NCBI GenBank assembly: GCA_025890175.1
Contig: JANPYM010000002.1
Coordinates: forward strand, 2,973,077-3,037,076
DNA: 64,000 nucleotides
Direction: 5' to 3'
From: Ciborinia camelliae
Taxonomy: Eukaryota; Ascomycota; Leotiomycetes; Helotiales; Sclerotiniaceae
The notes beneath the pieces were generated by a model. It was not told the DNA's origin. It ran no database searches and saw only the letters and a program-made list of their open reading frames with translations. A program made the position numbers and the translations under genes. Below, in pieces: positions 44,935 through 54,442 of the stretch. How positions within the stretch are numbered: the first letter of the stretch is position 1; every line of letters starts with the position of its first letter.

Positions 44935-45289
44935 GGTGAAAATGGGAATTCGGTGAAGTAGGTAGTAGATCGTAGATCGTAGATAGAATAATTCAAGCAG
45001 GTGTGAATTAAGAAGTTGGAGAATGTCGAATTATCAAGTAGGTAGGTACCTGTAATAACTGTTCAATCAATGTTCCGTGCAGATATGAATGTGTGAAAGA
45101 TTAATGGGGAAAATAGAGAACGCGGGGAATGAATAATATTGCATCCTTGCGCGAGAGGCTAGGTAGAACTCTAGCCTGCCCTTGAGGCCTTGGCAGAATT
45201 CTAATCACGTGCATATGATACGAACACCCGGTACCAATTCCTAACCAATTGAACTGAATTTCACCCGGGATCTCACGAGAAATACCTAT
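44935..45289. other. Intergenic
   Basis: No gene. TAGGTAGGTACC copies lie near 45040-45055. It separates the phosphoesterase from the helicase fragment. Confidence 0.6.
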
Positions 45290-45765
45290 ACTTCCGTATC
45301 GAATAGTTCAGACGGTGTCTGGACAAACGTGAAAGCACAACAAGATTTTTCTGACATGCTAAGTGCTGGAAATGTCTCATGCGAAGTATGCGCCTCAAAT
45401 CTTGCCGAAGCTAGTTTTGAAGACGTGAGTGCAAGCTCTACTGAGCTGTTTGGTCCTATATTATCACAATGTCTGCACTTAGTTTGTGGGACATGCCACC
45501 CATGCATTGCAGCAGTTGAAACATATCCAATTTGTGGATTAAATAGTCCATGTCGAAGCTTTAAGGTATCATTTAGCTCTATAGTTCCACCAGGCTCAGA
45601 TAATATGGACAAACGACTTGACAATGATACCCACAAAATTCGAGGCATTATTAGCTGCTCTTGGATCTTCACCATGGGGCGAAAAAGGTGAAAGATATTA
45701 TGAATCTCATAGTATTTATGCTAATGCGAGATTCTTTCAGATTGCTGTTCATATCGGTTGCAATA
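45290..45765 (+). pseudogene. Fragment of a RING-containing SNF2-type helicase
   Basis: One plus-strand frame reads VSCEVCASNL...ILSQCLHLVCGTCHPC, the C-x2-C ... C-x-H-x2-C-x2-C spacing of a RING finger, then YPICGLNSPC, where the first Cys of the final CPxC is Tyr. A SFSSIVPPG linker follows. The next conserved helicase segment (MIPTKFEALLAAL, like the PTKIxALLxDL before motif V) continues in a different frame from about 45627. Upstream helicase motifs I-IV are absent. This order matches fungal Rad5/Rad16-like SNF2 proteins. It is a short, frameshifted relic. Confidence 0.6.
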
Positions 45766-46060
45766 GGTATGATGTATGAATATCATGCAGGAGAAGTAAG
45801 AAAGCAATGATAATGTTCAGGAAGGATGTCTTGTTTTGACTGGACATATTTCCTAGGCCGCTGGAATAAATGGTTAAAGTCATTAAATGCTCTTATTTCT
45901 CAATTTCATATAGCACTTCAAACAAATTACTCAAATATAAACTAGATTCTATCTAATGTCTACCCCCTCAAACGTATATCAAGCAAAAACCATCTAGCGA
46001 CATGGAATAGAAAGTCTAAAAGCCCCCACACTTCCCACTTCCCACCTCACATGCAAAGCT

Positions 46061-47076
46061 CTAGCTCGCCGGAGCCGTTGGAAACGGCAACTTCCTATGC
46101 ATCCTCATAACAATCTCAGTATAATCCTTTTCATTCTCCGCAGTAATAATGCCATGTCTAATGAAAAAATCAATCATCACCACCGCACTATTCGTCTTAA
46201 ACCCTCCGTTCAACAACTCCTCCTTGACTTTCTCCACATCCCATAGATAAAATCCCTTGACTTCATCATCACATGGTTTGGGCACTATATCTTCTCCTAC
46301 TTCCAGGTCATACACGTATACCATATCTGAAGTAATTAATCCCTTTTCACCACGGTGTCCAGACCCTCTGGATTCCATGTACGTAATTACTCCCGTAGCT
46401 TTTACACCTGAACGGATAAGTGCGGATGAGAGAGATGCTTCTTCAGCTGCTTCATGGACAAGTGTTTCGAAAGGGGATTCATTAGCACGCACTCCTCCAG
46501 CAACTGTGGTGTCGAGCTTGTTGGGATATGTGAAAAGATGTGCACTTCTTTTCGATACCCAGATTTTCAATTCTCCTTCGGTGCGTGTAAAGATAGTGAG
46601 ATGAGCACCCCTGTTTACGACACCGAATAAAGAAGCGGCAAAACGTTCGAGTTGTACGGGTTCTTTTGCACCGGGGATAGCGTATGGCTCACTGTGTTGC
46701 CCGTGGAGAGTGCGGAAAACATCTTGATCGATTGCTGCGTTGATCACTTTGGCGAATGCATTATTGCAAACGGTGGAGAAATTGCTAGATGAAATATCCA
46801 CGGGATTGAGTTGGACAATCAGAGGATGGGTTTGAGTGATGGTAAATTCAGGAGTCCAGGGCATCTTGGAGACGATTTCCGGAAGCATATACCCATGAAT
46901 GCTGTCATCGCCAGGGAGATACAGCTTATATAATTTGTCGATATCTATATCATATGGAAAGCTAAGAAGCGAGGGTAGTCAGTATCAAAGGCTACCAAGA
47001 CGAAAAGAACATTAGCTTACTTATCATTCAATTTCACAAGATCCAGGTAAGAGTACTTCTTGGAATCTGAAGACAT
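46061..47076 (-). CDS. DUF4743 + NUDIX hydrolase (thiamine pyrophosphokinase-related)
   Basis: Two exons on the minus strand, 47076-47021 and 46961-46061, giving 318 residues; the intron splits an Asn codon. The N-terminal half (about 20-130) matches DUF4743 in layout (YLDLVKLNDNFPYD, GYMLPEIV, FRTLHGQHSEPYAIPG). The C-terminal half is NUDIX: GGVRANESPFETLVHEAAEEASL, with the RE of the box replaced by HE and the late Gly by Ser, as is common in this subfamily. Yeast YJR142W, of this family, dephosphorylates damaged thiamine diphosphate, so a house-cleaning role in thiamine metabolism is likely. It is a single-copy core-type gene on the edge of the rearranged stretch. Confidence 0.93.
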
Positions 47077-47740
47077 GGTAGCTCGTAAAGAAGGTGCTCT
47101 CTTTGGTAGCAAAACACTTTCACCGAATCACCAATGTTTTAGAGCTTGCTCTAAAAATATCCTGCATCGTAAATTTCAAAATATATGGGGTTAAAAAGAA
47201 ATTATATTTCATTTCCTACTGCTTAGCGTTTATGAGTGTTACATAATTAGGTACAAGTATAACTTTATACCATTTATGTTGTACGGAAACCATCACGCGC
47301 CCCCCTTCTTCCCAATGGCTTTAAAGCACCCGCGTGATACTAGGTACTCAACCTTTGCTGGCATCACATGATCGTATGATCACATGATATAACTGCGAAC
47401 CTACCGAACTGCGCTAGAACTTAGTTTAGCGAACCGTACAAAAGGGAATTCTATACATAGTAGAATATCTGATCTTTGAGGAACATAACTATCGTCAATA
47501 CAGTAAGTACTGCCACTTCCATACAATCTACCGTATATCTCCTGTCAGAGAACAAGATAACAACTACTCGTAAACTATATGAGAACAATCCATTGTGAAA
47601 CATATAAAGTTGACGAGATATTTCTACTCGGATTGATATTTATTCACTATCAACAACAAACTTGAAGATACTATCTGATTAACACCAAGATCTTAACAAC
47701 ACACAACAACAGATCAATTTACTCTCAGATTCTCAACAAA
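47077..47740. other. Divergent intergenic, NUDIX / 2EXR genes
   Basis: No ORF of note. An A/C-rich leader (ACAACAACA) precedes the 2EXR start, as in many fungal 5' UTRs. Confidence 0.6.
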
Positions 47741-48682
47741 ATGTCTTCAAACAAATCAACTCCATCTACCCCAGGACGCGTTCGCGCCTTGACTCAACAG
47801 TGGGAACGCAAAGTAACAGGAAACAAAGTAACAGGAAACAAAGTAACAGGAAACAAAGTAACAGGTGTGCAGGCCACTCTCTCGCTACTCGATGTTCTTC
47901 CTGACCCTAATTGCAGACTCGCCCCTCAAAAGCTTCAGCTAAATGCGGCTACAGTTGCTCGCACGATTCTCGATGCCCTTCCTGATTCTAATTGCAGCTT
48001 GGTCCCTCAAAAACTTCAGGCAGATACTGCCATAGTTAAGACGGACCCGAGGGGAGTTTTCCACAGATTTGGAGACCTCCCAATAGAGATTCGGTTCATG
48101 ATTTGGGAATTGACACTTCCAGGGCCTCGCTCTCACATTATCAAATCAAACAGCATGGTGACGCGCGTCAAGACTCGTAGGATCCCAATGGCATTAAAGG
48201 TAAACTTCGAATCCAGAGATTTTGCCTTGAAGAAATTGACACTCCTCTTTGGTGGCACCAACCTCATTGGTTCCGAAAATTGTCATGCCCTCTACTTTAA
48301 CCCAAAGCTCGATACGCTTTGCCTTTTTGCACATAGAAACACTTTCCATTTTCTAATGGGCCCATGCTATAATCAGACTCGTCTTGATTTCGATGCAATT
48401 ACTTGGCAGTATGGTCATCGAGCAATCCAACAACCCGAACCCATTCGAGAATGTGACATGGTCACTTCCCTTGAGTTTCCTAAGGTTCGACGTCAGCGTT
48501 TGGTTGACACAGCCTACTTTAGGAACCTTAAGAAACTTACCATTCGCTACAGTTCTTATCTCTTGGATTACACCTCTCAACTCGAGGACCCGCTTGAGCG
48601 TGCACGCGTTAATGTGGACTTCTTGATCGAACAAGGACAACGTGTCTACCAAGTCTTCAAAAGAGAGTCGAATTGGGGTTGA
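47741..48682 (+). CDS. 2EXR domain protein, C-terminally frameshifted
   Basis: One exon of 313 residues. The N-terminus is Ser/Thr-rich, then four KVTGN-type repeats (about 24-42). A duplicated segment follows: LLDVLPDPNCRLAPQKLQ and ILDALPDSNCSLVPQKLQ. The 2EXR domain begins with FHRFGDLPIEIRFMIWELTLPGPR (about 107-130) and continues with the VNFESRDFALKK stretch. 2EXR proteins are expanded in Leotiomycetes and have no known biochemical role. The frame ends abruptly (FKRESNWG) while a coding-looking frame continues to 48837; an extra AG in AAAAGAGAGTCG would cause this. The reading frame as given is intact but probably shortened. Confidence 0.8.
   Translation: MSSNKSTPSTPGRVRALTQQWERKVTGNKVTGNKVTGNKVTGVQATLSLLDVLPDPNCRLAPQKLQLNAATVARTILDALPDSNCSLVPQKLQADTAIVKTDPRGVFHRFGDLPIEIRFMIWELTLPGPRSHIIKSNSMVTRVKTRRIPMALKVNFESRDFALKKLTLLFGGTNLIGSENCHALYFNPKLDTLCLFAHRNTFHFLMGPCYNQTRLDFDAITWQYGHRAIQQPEPIRECDMVTSLEFPKVRRQRLVDTAYFRNLKKLTIRYSSYLLDYTSQLEDPLERARVNVDFLIEQGQRVYQVFKRESNWG
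47810..47866 (+). repeat. 15-bp coding tandem repeat (KVTGN)
   Basis: Nearly identical units AAAGTAACAGGAAAC, three full and one partial, encode KVTGN KVTGN KVTGN KVTG. The identity of the copies points to recent expansion. Confidence 0.9.
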
Positions 48683-48837
48683 TAACCAAGAATCAGATTC
48701 CAGCAATCATTCTTATTCCACCTCCTCACATTCGTGACTTCGTGTCCTTCGATCTTGACTCTCCCAAATTCTCGGGCGAGGGTATGATTATGAATGAACT
48801 CGTTGAAGATTTGGATTATTCCGATTTTCAAACATGA
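48683..48837 (+). pseudogene. Out-of-frame C-terminal tail of the 2EXR gene
   Basis: In the frame two bases away, RVELGLITKNQIPAIILIPPP and then HIRDFVSFDLDSP run without stop to TGA at 48835-48837. The hydrophobic strand followed by an acidic tail is a typical end for 2EXR proteins. It joins the upstream frame if one AG is removed at about 48661. Confidence 0.6.
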
Positions 48838-50094
48838 CTCTTTCTTTAATCCCCTGTAGACTCGAAGACCGCCCCCCCCCCCTAAAAACCAATTGGAAGT
48901 ACCCCCTCATTCTTGAATCTAAAAGCCAGGCCTTTTAATCTGAATGAGTAACCTTAGTAACTTCTAACAAATAAAAATTAAATTTTCTTATAAATATTTC
49001 TATGCCCAATAACATAACGTGAATCTCCTTAATACTAAAAATAATTATCTAAACCATAGAGTAGTAAGTACCACACAAGTTTCATTTTCGGCCCAACATT
49101 TTCAACTCAGTCCGGACAACCAAATCATCTCACACACACCATTCAATTCCGGATTATACATTCAATTTATATTATACCATTTTAATTCATCACAGACATT
49201 CAATCCAGACACCAGACACTATACATAGAGACATCCGACTCAATCCAAACAACCAAACCAATCCAGACAATCATTTATTATCTACCTAGGTACCTACCTA
49301 ACATAACCTTGGAAGTCATCCGTGGTGCTTGCCGCGTGTCACAATAAGCGATACGCTTCCCGCCCCCTGTAAACTTTTACCCCGCACTACCCCAGATGTG
49401 ATAGTATCCCTCTACGTCCTCCTCCTCAACATCATGCAAGAAATGAGCTGTTATTTGATAAGAATTGTCAATAAATGAGCTAGCTATTTGATAGAATGGA
49501 TAGAAATATTTAACATTTGTACTGTACTGTACTGTATTGGTAATCATACAACAATATAAAGAATGAGATAGGGAACTTTTACTTTTCCTAGGGTTAGGTA
49601 TCCATACGCAATATCCATTACCCGACAATGAATACCTACTAGGTACCTACCTACCTAGCGTACCGCGTTACATTCCTCATTGGGCGCCACGAACCAGGAC
49701 CTGTCCTGATTTATCCATTTCCAATCATATACTTCAAGGTAAATAGGTAAATACTACAGTATGAATTCAGGCTATAGACTGCGCATACGGCAGGTTCAGG
49801 TTGAGTACGGAAAGTACATAAACATGCATGCCCCCCATTGAACTAGAAGGAAGGAGCGCTCTTGTTAGTTAGTTACATTTGGACGATTTTACTTTTAATT
49901 CCTGATCACTCGATTTTTTTCGTTTTCGTTACTCCTTCCTTCCTTCCTTTGTTTCTCTTAACACATCTATCGCTCCTCCGTCCCTATTTCTACTCTACGC
50001 CTACGTCTACATCCACCTCCACAGCAACCTCCACCGCCCATCCACCCATCCACCCATCACCCACCTCCCATCACACACCCCCCTCTCAAAAAGA
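48838..50094. other. Intergenic, simple-sequence rich
   Basis: No gene. Holds a C-run at about 48870-48881, a CAATCCAGACA-type series at 49190-49275, TACCTA/TAGGTA clusters at about 49283-49300 and 49630-49660, and pyrimidine-rich leader sequence from 49920 to 50090 before the next gene. Confidence 0.6.
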
Positions 50095-50497
50095 ATGTCT
50101 CTTACAACCCATCTCCGCGCCCCGCGCACAATCAAGGCGGCAATCCCCAAACCCATTACCCAGCGCTTCGCCTCGACCAAATCCTCGACACCACGTCGAG
50201 CCGTATATTTTGGTCCCGACGTCTATTGGGGAAAAGCATTCAAGAATGCTGCGGGCACCGGTTTACTGTAAGTTTTCCCCTTCCCTCTTTCCTCTTTCCT
50301 CTTTCCTCATTCCTCTTCGCTCATATTCTTGGTTTGCAATCAATCCGATGGTTCGTGATGAAGAAGATGTGCTGATGGATTTATTCCCATCAAGATACAT
50401 TCCCATGGTAGCAGCTGTCATGTTTTGGCCCGCCCCGATTGCACCATTATTCAACCTTTCCAAGGGGATTAAGAATAAGAAGGCGGTTGATGCTTAG
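50095..50497 (+). CDS. Small mitochondrial-type membrane protein
   Basis: Two exons, 50095-50267 and 50395-50497, giving 91 residues; the intron splits a Leu codon. The N-terminus is basic with no acidic residue (MSLTTHLRAPRTIKAAIPKP, then ITQRFAST), as in mitochondrial targeting peptides with cleavage near the RFA. One hydrophobic segment (LLYIPMVAAVMFWPAPIAPLF, about 58-78) spans a membrane, and a Lys-rich tail follows. I do not recognise the family. Its size and layout suit a small inner-membrane or respiratory-complex subunit. The intron's pyrimidine repeats (CTTTCCT) look ordinary. Confidence 0.75.
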
Positions 50498-50824
50498 GTT
50501 GCAGGTGGGAGATATGGAGGTGTGGTGAATATGCGGGGGGTTTGGGATTGAGCACGATATAGGTCATTACACAAACCTCAATACAATAAGAATATGATAC
50601 CGTCCGTCATTATTTTTCCCATTACTATCTCATTATCTCATGAGCCCAGCATAATCACCAACCGATCGGCCTAAAAACAATTTGGGTATATCCTCCTTTA
50701 TGTACAAAGAACTCAACCTCCATTCGTGATATCATCCAATATATGCACTTCAAATAATACACAACAAAACCTGAGAGCCGCCGTCAAATTCCCGCCCAAC
50801 CAAACTCCCGCTAACTTGCAATTA
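50498..50824. other. Convergent 3' intergenic
   Basis: A 327-bp gap between convergent genes. No gene or repeat is seen. Confidence 0.7.
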
Positions 50825-53800
50825 TTACAAGGAACCCCCCTTGTTCATGTACTGTGCAATGATACCAACCTCTGGCTCTTCGTGTGTAGTCTTATACTCA
50901 CTCGTTCCTCGACTCGTAATTCCTTCAACATCAAGCCCAGCAGTCAGAGTATCACCACCACCATGATCATTATCAAAGTACCCCTTTTCTTTCCCCTTCG
51001 AACTTGTCGTCATCCTGACTCCCTCAATATTAATTTCACTTTTTGTTTGTGAATGGTTGGCGCTGCCAAATCTTTTCTTCTTTTTATCACCCTTTCCTTC
51101 TCTACGCTTCCCAATCGAAGATTCATTTTCGACCGACGAATTCCCAGCTGTGCGCATTCCTCTAACCTCCTTGACAACTTCAGCAAACCCTTCCTCCAGA
51201 GTCTTCATTCTTGCCAACATTAATCTCCCCATCATACCATCTGCAGTTTCCTCTTTCTTATCACGTTTCATTGCCATCTTACTAGCGATAGCCATTTGAG
51301 TTTGAAATGAACTAGGCACTGCGCCAAGTTGAGCATGATCAAGACCCATTTCTGATAAACTGATATTCAAACTAGAATCTTTGTGACGGACAAGGCGATT
51401 GCGTGCAGGGTCTGGCTTATTGATATTTGGAACAGACTGAAAGTTTGCACGATTGGGTAGAATGGGTCGTGGTCGAGTAGTTGTATTCGTGAAGTTGGCA
51501 GTTTTCGGAGTACGAGATCCTGATGGACCTGCTGGGGTGTTGGTTCCAGTATTGGCTTGTGAATGCATTTTTGCAGTCAATGGTCGTGAACGAGGAGGTG
51601 AAACGGATGAAGCAGAGGAATTGTGAGCTGCAGGATTGAAAAGTACTGTCGTTGTAGAAAGATTTCTATCGTGAGACTTTTTCTTGGGTGCAGCTTTGGA
51701 TTGTCTCGAGGGCGACTCATTCTGTTGGGAATAATCCTGCTGTTCATTGAATGCTGTCGTTGGAGAAACAAATCTAGTTGCGTTAGGAGTCTGGAAGTAA
51801 TCTTCGGATTCAGCGCCACTTCGGCTATAATTTGTCGCTGTACGCTTTTCTTCGGTATGTGCTTCGTCTTCATCATTTGTCAACAATTCGTCATCCCCGT
51901 CAGCATCCGTATGACCTCCACCGAAAGAGTTTGGATGCAATCCATCGTCTGAAATTCGAGTCATATCATGAAATCCTGTAGACATGAATTCTGCTGGATC
52001 ACTAGCCACAGATCTGTTTCTGGAAAGCTCACGATTAATTCCACGATGTCTCATTAAAGTAGCCTTCCTAGATTGCCTTCGCATTTCGAGTCGATCCAAT
52101 ATTGATGGATCTTGTTCTTGTGGTGGACTAGCAACGTCCCCTTGATGATCCATCCAGTTATTGATAACATTATGAGTTTGGCGACGATCAAAACTGGGAC
52201 GATTTCTAGCAAGATTCTCTCTTGGCGCTAATCTGAACACTTCGTCAAGAGCTCTATCTTTTTGAAAACCAGCAACGGAAGATTCACGCCTTCGTAGATT
52301 GGGACTAAAGAGTCCGCGTCCGTGATCTTGAAATGTTATTGTTCGCTTGGTTCTCAGCCCAACCTTCTCAACCAAATCCGTAGGTTCGAAGACCGATCTT
52401 GCTAGGAAAATCTTTTCGTAGGCACAAATACTGAAAAGCAATGGGAAATGTGTGATTTTTATCACAGTACGATTCAACTTGATGAATGTCCTGAATGGGA
52501 AAACGAATCTGAAAGGTGTGAGGATCCATGCTAGAATGTTGGTGGGTGCCACATAAGAAAATAGGGCATCGTTCTTGACCATGGAGATTGTGTTCACAGC
52601 GAAAACGAATTGATGTTCTTCGTTAGCGTTTGATACTATTGACATAAAGGAGTTTGTTAAGACCGTAATGAGAATGGTGATGACGAGGAAGTGACAAATG
52701 AATAGGAAAAGAACAAGCAATGCTTTTCCTAAAAAGTTGTAAGTCTCCCATGCTTCCCATGCTGCTGGTGTAAATCCCATCAGTATCTGAAAGATCTTAT
52801 AGGCAACTCCTGCTGCATCATATTCGCTTTTCCCAAATGATAAAGTGAATGCAACGAAAAATCCACTACAAGCTATCAAGATTAGTACAAAGACCGCCAC
52901 AAGATCAATAGCCATCAACCTGAAAGCTATCAATAGTTGAGAGAAGTATCTGTAATGATCGAGAACGCTAAATAACCGAGGGAAGAGTAGAATTGCATTT
53001 GTTGCAAGAACATCATATGCCATACTATTCCACTCCTCTCTTCCATAGTCCACCAAGAAGATACCATATAATCGCATGCAGTAGTAAATTGTGAGTAGAA
53101 CGAGAATACCCAAATCGAAAGCATTCCAGAAACTCATGATGTATAATGAGAATCCTTGTTCATTGAAACCAACTACTTCATCAAGCATGAATCCTGCACT
53201 CCAGAACCAAAATATGATTTCCAGACCAGTTATATCGGTTGATCTTTGACTGAGGACAGCTAAAAAGAGCCCAAGGAGAATGGCGAGTGAGCAGGTAGAA
53301 AAGAATTGTCGATAGCGTGGTACTCTCAACCTCGAAAGCTTGAATAGAGATGCATCTCTTGGGTCATATAAAGTCACCGTTCTCCTGGTCAAAGTCTGGA
53401 TTGCCTGTAAAGTTTCTGGTTCCTTTTTAGGGGGGTTTTGAGGACGAGCTGTTGTCCCATATCGAAGTTGTTCACGAGTAAGTAGTGGAACCGCACTTCC
53501 ATTGCTTGGACTTTGTTTCTTGTATCCTGCTCGGTTTGTCGTGCGATGAAGATTATCCGCGGCAGAATGGAATACAATTGTTCCAGCCCAGATAGCCTCT
53601 AGTTGTTGTACCACAAGTGGATGTGCTAAGAATCGTTTCGCAGATGCCCTAATAGCTACTTCCAATGTTGATATCCTGGCAGCAACTGGCCTCGTACGAT
53701 TTCTTTGATTCCAGTTTGTCATGGGTGGATTTGATTCAGCCAACCCTTGTAGTGGAAAGAAGTCGTAAGAAAGAGCATCAATCAGCTCTCTAGTATTATA

Positions 53801-54442
53801 TTCCTTCAACAGTTTCACAGCTAGAAGCTCACAAACCAGAGCTCTTGTCAAGCTATTCCCTGCATTGCCCGGATTTGCTTGACTCTCTTTTCGAAATTGT
53901 AAACAGTTCGCCATCAAGGCATATAAAGTAGCTCGCGAAAATTGGGAGGTTCGAATTTGTTGTTGCATGGGCTTCACTAAAAATTGCGAAACCTGTGGTG
54001 ATCTTAATTGATCCCAGGTCAAGGTAGTTTCTGTTCGGGGGAGTACAATAAGTCGAATGGCATGGGTGAGGTTATATACTGGAAGCGCATCTAATCCGAA
54101 GTTAGCATTCAATCTTTGAAAAGAAATTAAGGAAGCCCAAATACCAAGATGTGCCGCAGAGAATATAGGTAAGAGAGGTTGATCTTCATCACCATCCTCT
54201 TCCTCTAATTCTTCTTCATCACTTCCTTCATCCTCATCCTCTCCATCGTTTCCTACCGCAATCTCTTCCTCTGTATCCTCTTCTATTTCTGTTTCCGTAA
54301 AATCCGCGGATGCATGTCGAGGTAAGCGTTCTCTTCTAGCTGCAACTGGAGAAGACCGATCAACATATTGTGATGAGAAAGGAGAATGGATTTCTTGAAC
54401 GCGTCGTCGAGTTTTCTTTGGTCGCAGTAATGAAGATAGCAT
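50825..54442 (-). CDS. TRP-like cation channel, YVC1 type
   Basis: One exon of 1205 residues. The N-terminal ~350 residues are cytosolic, with an acidic stretch (EEIAVGNDGEDEDEGSDEEELEEEDG, about 57-85). A transmembrane core (about 380-650) begins at YRQFFSTCSLAILLGLFLAVL. It includes a pore-region sequence YKIFQILMGFTPAAWEAW and the long last helix LVLFLFICHFLVITILITVLTNSF. The ~500-residue C-terminal tail is polar and probably disordered, with a late basic/coiled segment. This matches fungal homologues of yeast Yvc1 (TRPY1), a vacuolar Ca2+-permeable channel activated by stretch and cytosolic Ca2+. The tail is much longer than in yeast (675 residues in total there). No introns seem needed. 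Confidence 0.9.
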   Translation of the reverse strand: MLSSLLRPKKTRRRVQEIHSPFSSQYVDRSSPVAARRERLPRHASADFTETEIEEDTEEEIAVGNDGEDEDEGSDEEELEEEDGDEDQPLLPIFSAAHLGIWASLISFQRLNANFGLDALPVYNLTHAIRLIVLPRTETTLTWDQLRSPQVSQFLVKPMQQQIRTSQFSRATLYALMANCLQFRKESQANPGNAGNSLTRALVCELLAVKLLKEYNTRELIDALSYDFFPLQGLAESNPPMTNWNQRNRTRPVAARISTLEVAIRASAKRFLAHPLVVQQLEAIWAGTIVFHSAADNLHRTTNRAGYKKQSPSNGSAVPLLTREQLRYGTTARPQNPPKKEPETLQAIQTLTRRTVTLYDPRDASLFKLSRLRVPRYRQFFSTCSLAILLGLFLAVLSQRSTDITGLEIIFWFWSAGFMLDEVVGFNEQGFSLYIMSFWNAFDLGILVLLTIYYCMRLYGIFLVDYGREEWNSMAYDVLATNAILLFPRLFSVLDHYRYFSQLLIAFRLMAIDLVAVFVLILIACSGFFVAFTLSFGKSEYDAAGVAYKIFQILMGFTPAAWEAWETYNFLGKALLVLFLFICHFLVITILITVLTNSFMSIVSNANEEHQFVFAVNTISMVKNDALFSYVAPTNILAWILTPFRFVFPFRTFIKLNRTVIKITHFPLLFSICAYEKIFLARSVFEPTDLVEKVGLRTKRTITFQDHGRGLFSPNLRRRESSVAGFQKDRALDEVFRLAPRENLARNRPSFDRRQTHNVINNWMDHQGDVASPPQEQDPSILDRLEMRRQSRKATLMRHRGINRELSRNRSVASDPAEFMSTGFHDMTRISDDGLHPNSFGGGHTDADGDDELLTNDEDEAHTEEKRTATNYSRSGAESEDYFQTPNATRFVSPTTAFNEQQDYSQQNESPSRQSKAAPKKKSHDRNLSTTTVLFNPAAHNSSASSVSPPRSRPLTAKMHSQANTGTNTPAGPSGSRTPKTANFTNTTTRPRPILPNRANFQSVPNINKPDPARNRLVRHKDSSLNISLSEMGLDHAQLGAVPSSFQTQMAIASKMAMKRDKKEETADGMMGRLMLARMKTLEEGFAEVVKEVRGMRTAGNSSVENESSIGKRREGKGDKKKKRFGSANHSQTKSEINIEGVRMTTSSKGKEKGYFDNDHGGGDTLTAGLDVEGITSRGTSEYKTTHEEPEVGIIAQYMNKGGSL

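Noticed and set aside
45286..45675. 129-codon minus ORF
   Set aside because: Antisense shadow of the RING/helicase fragment, which has recognisable motifs on the plus strand.
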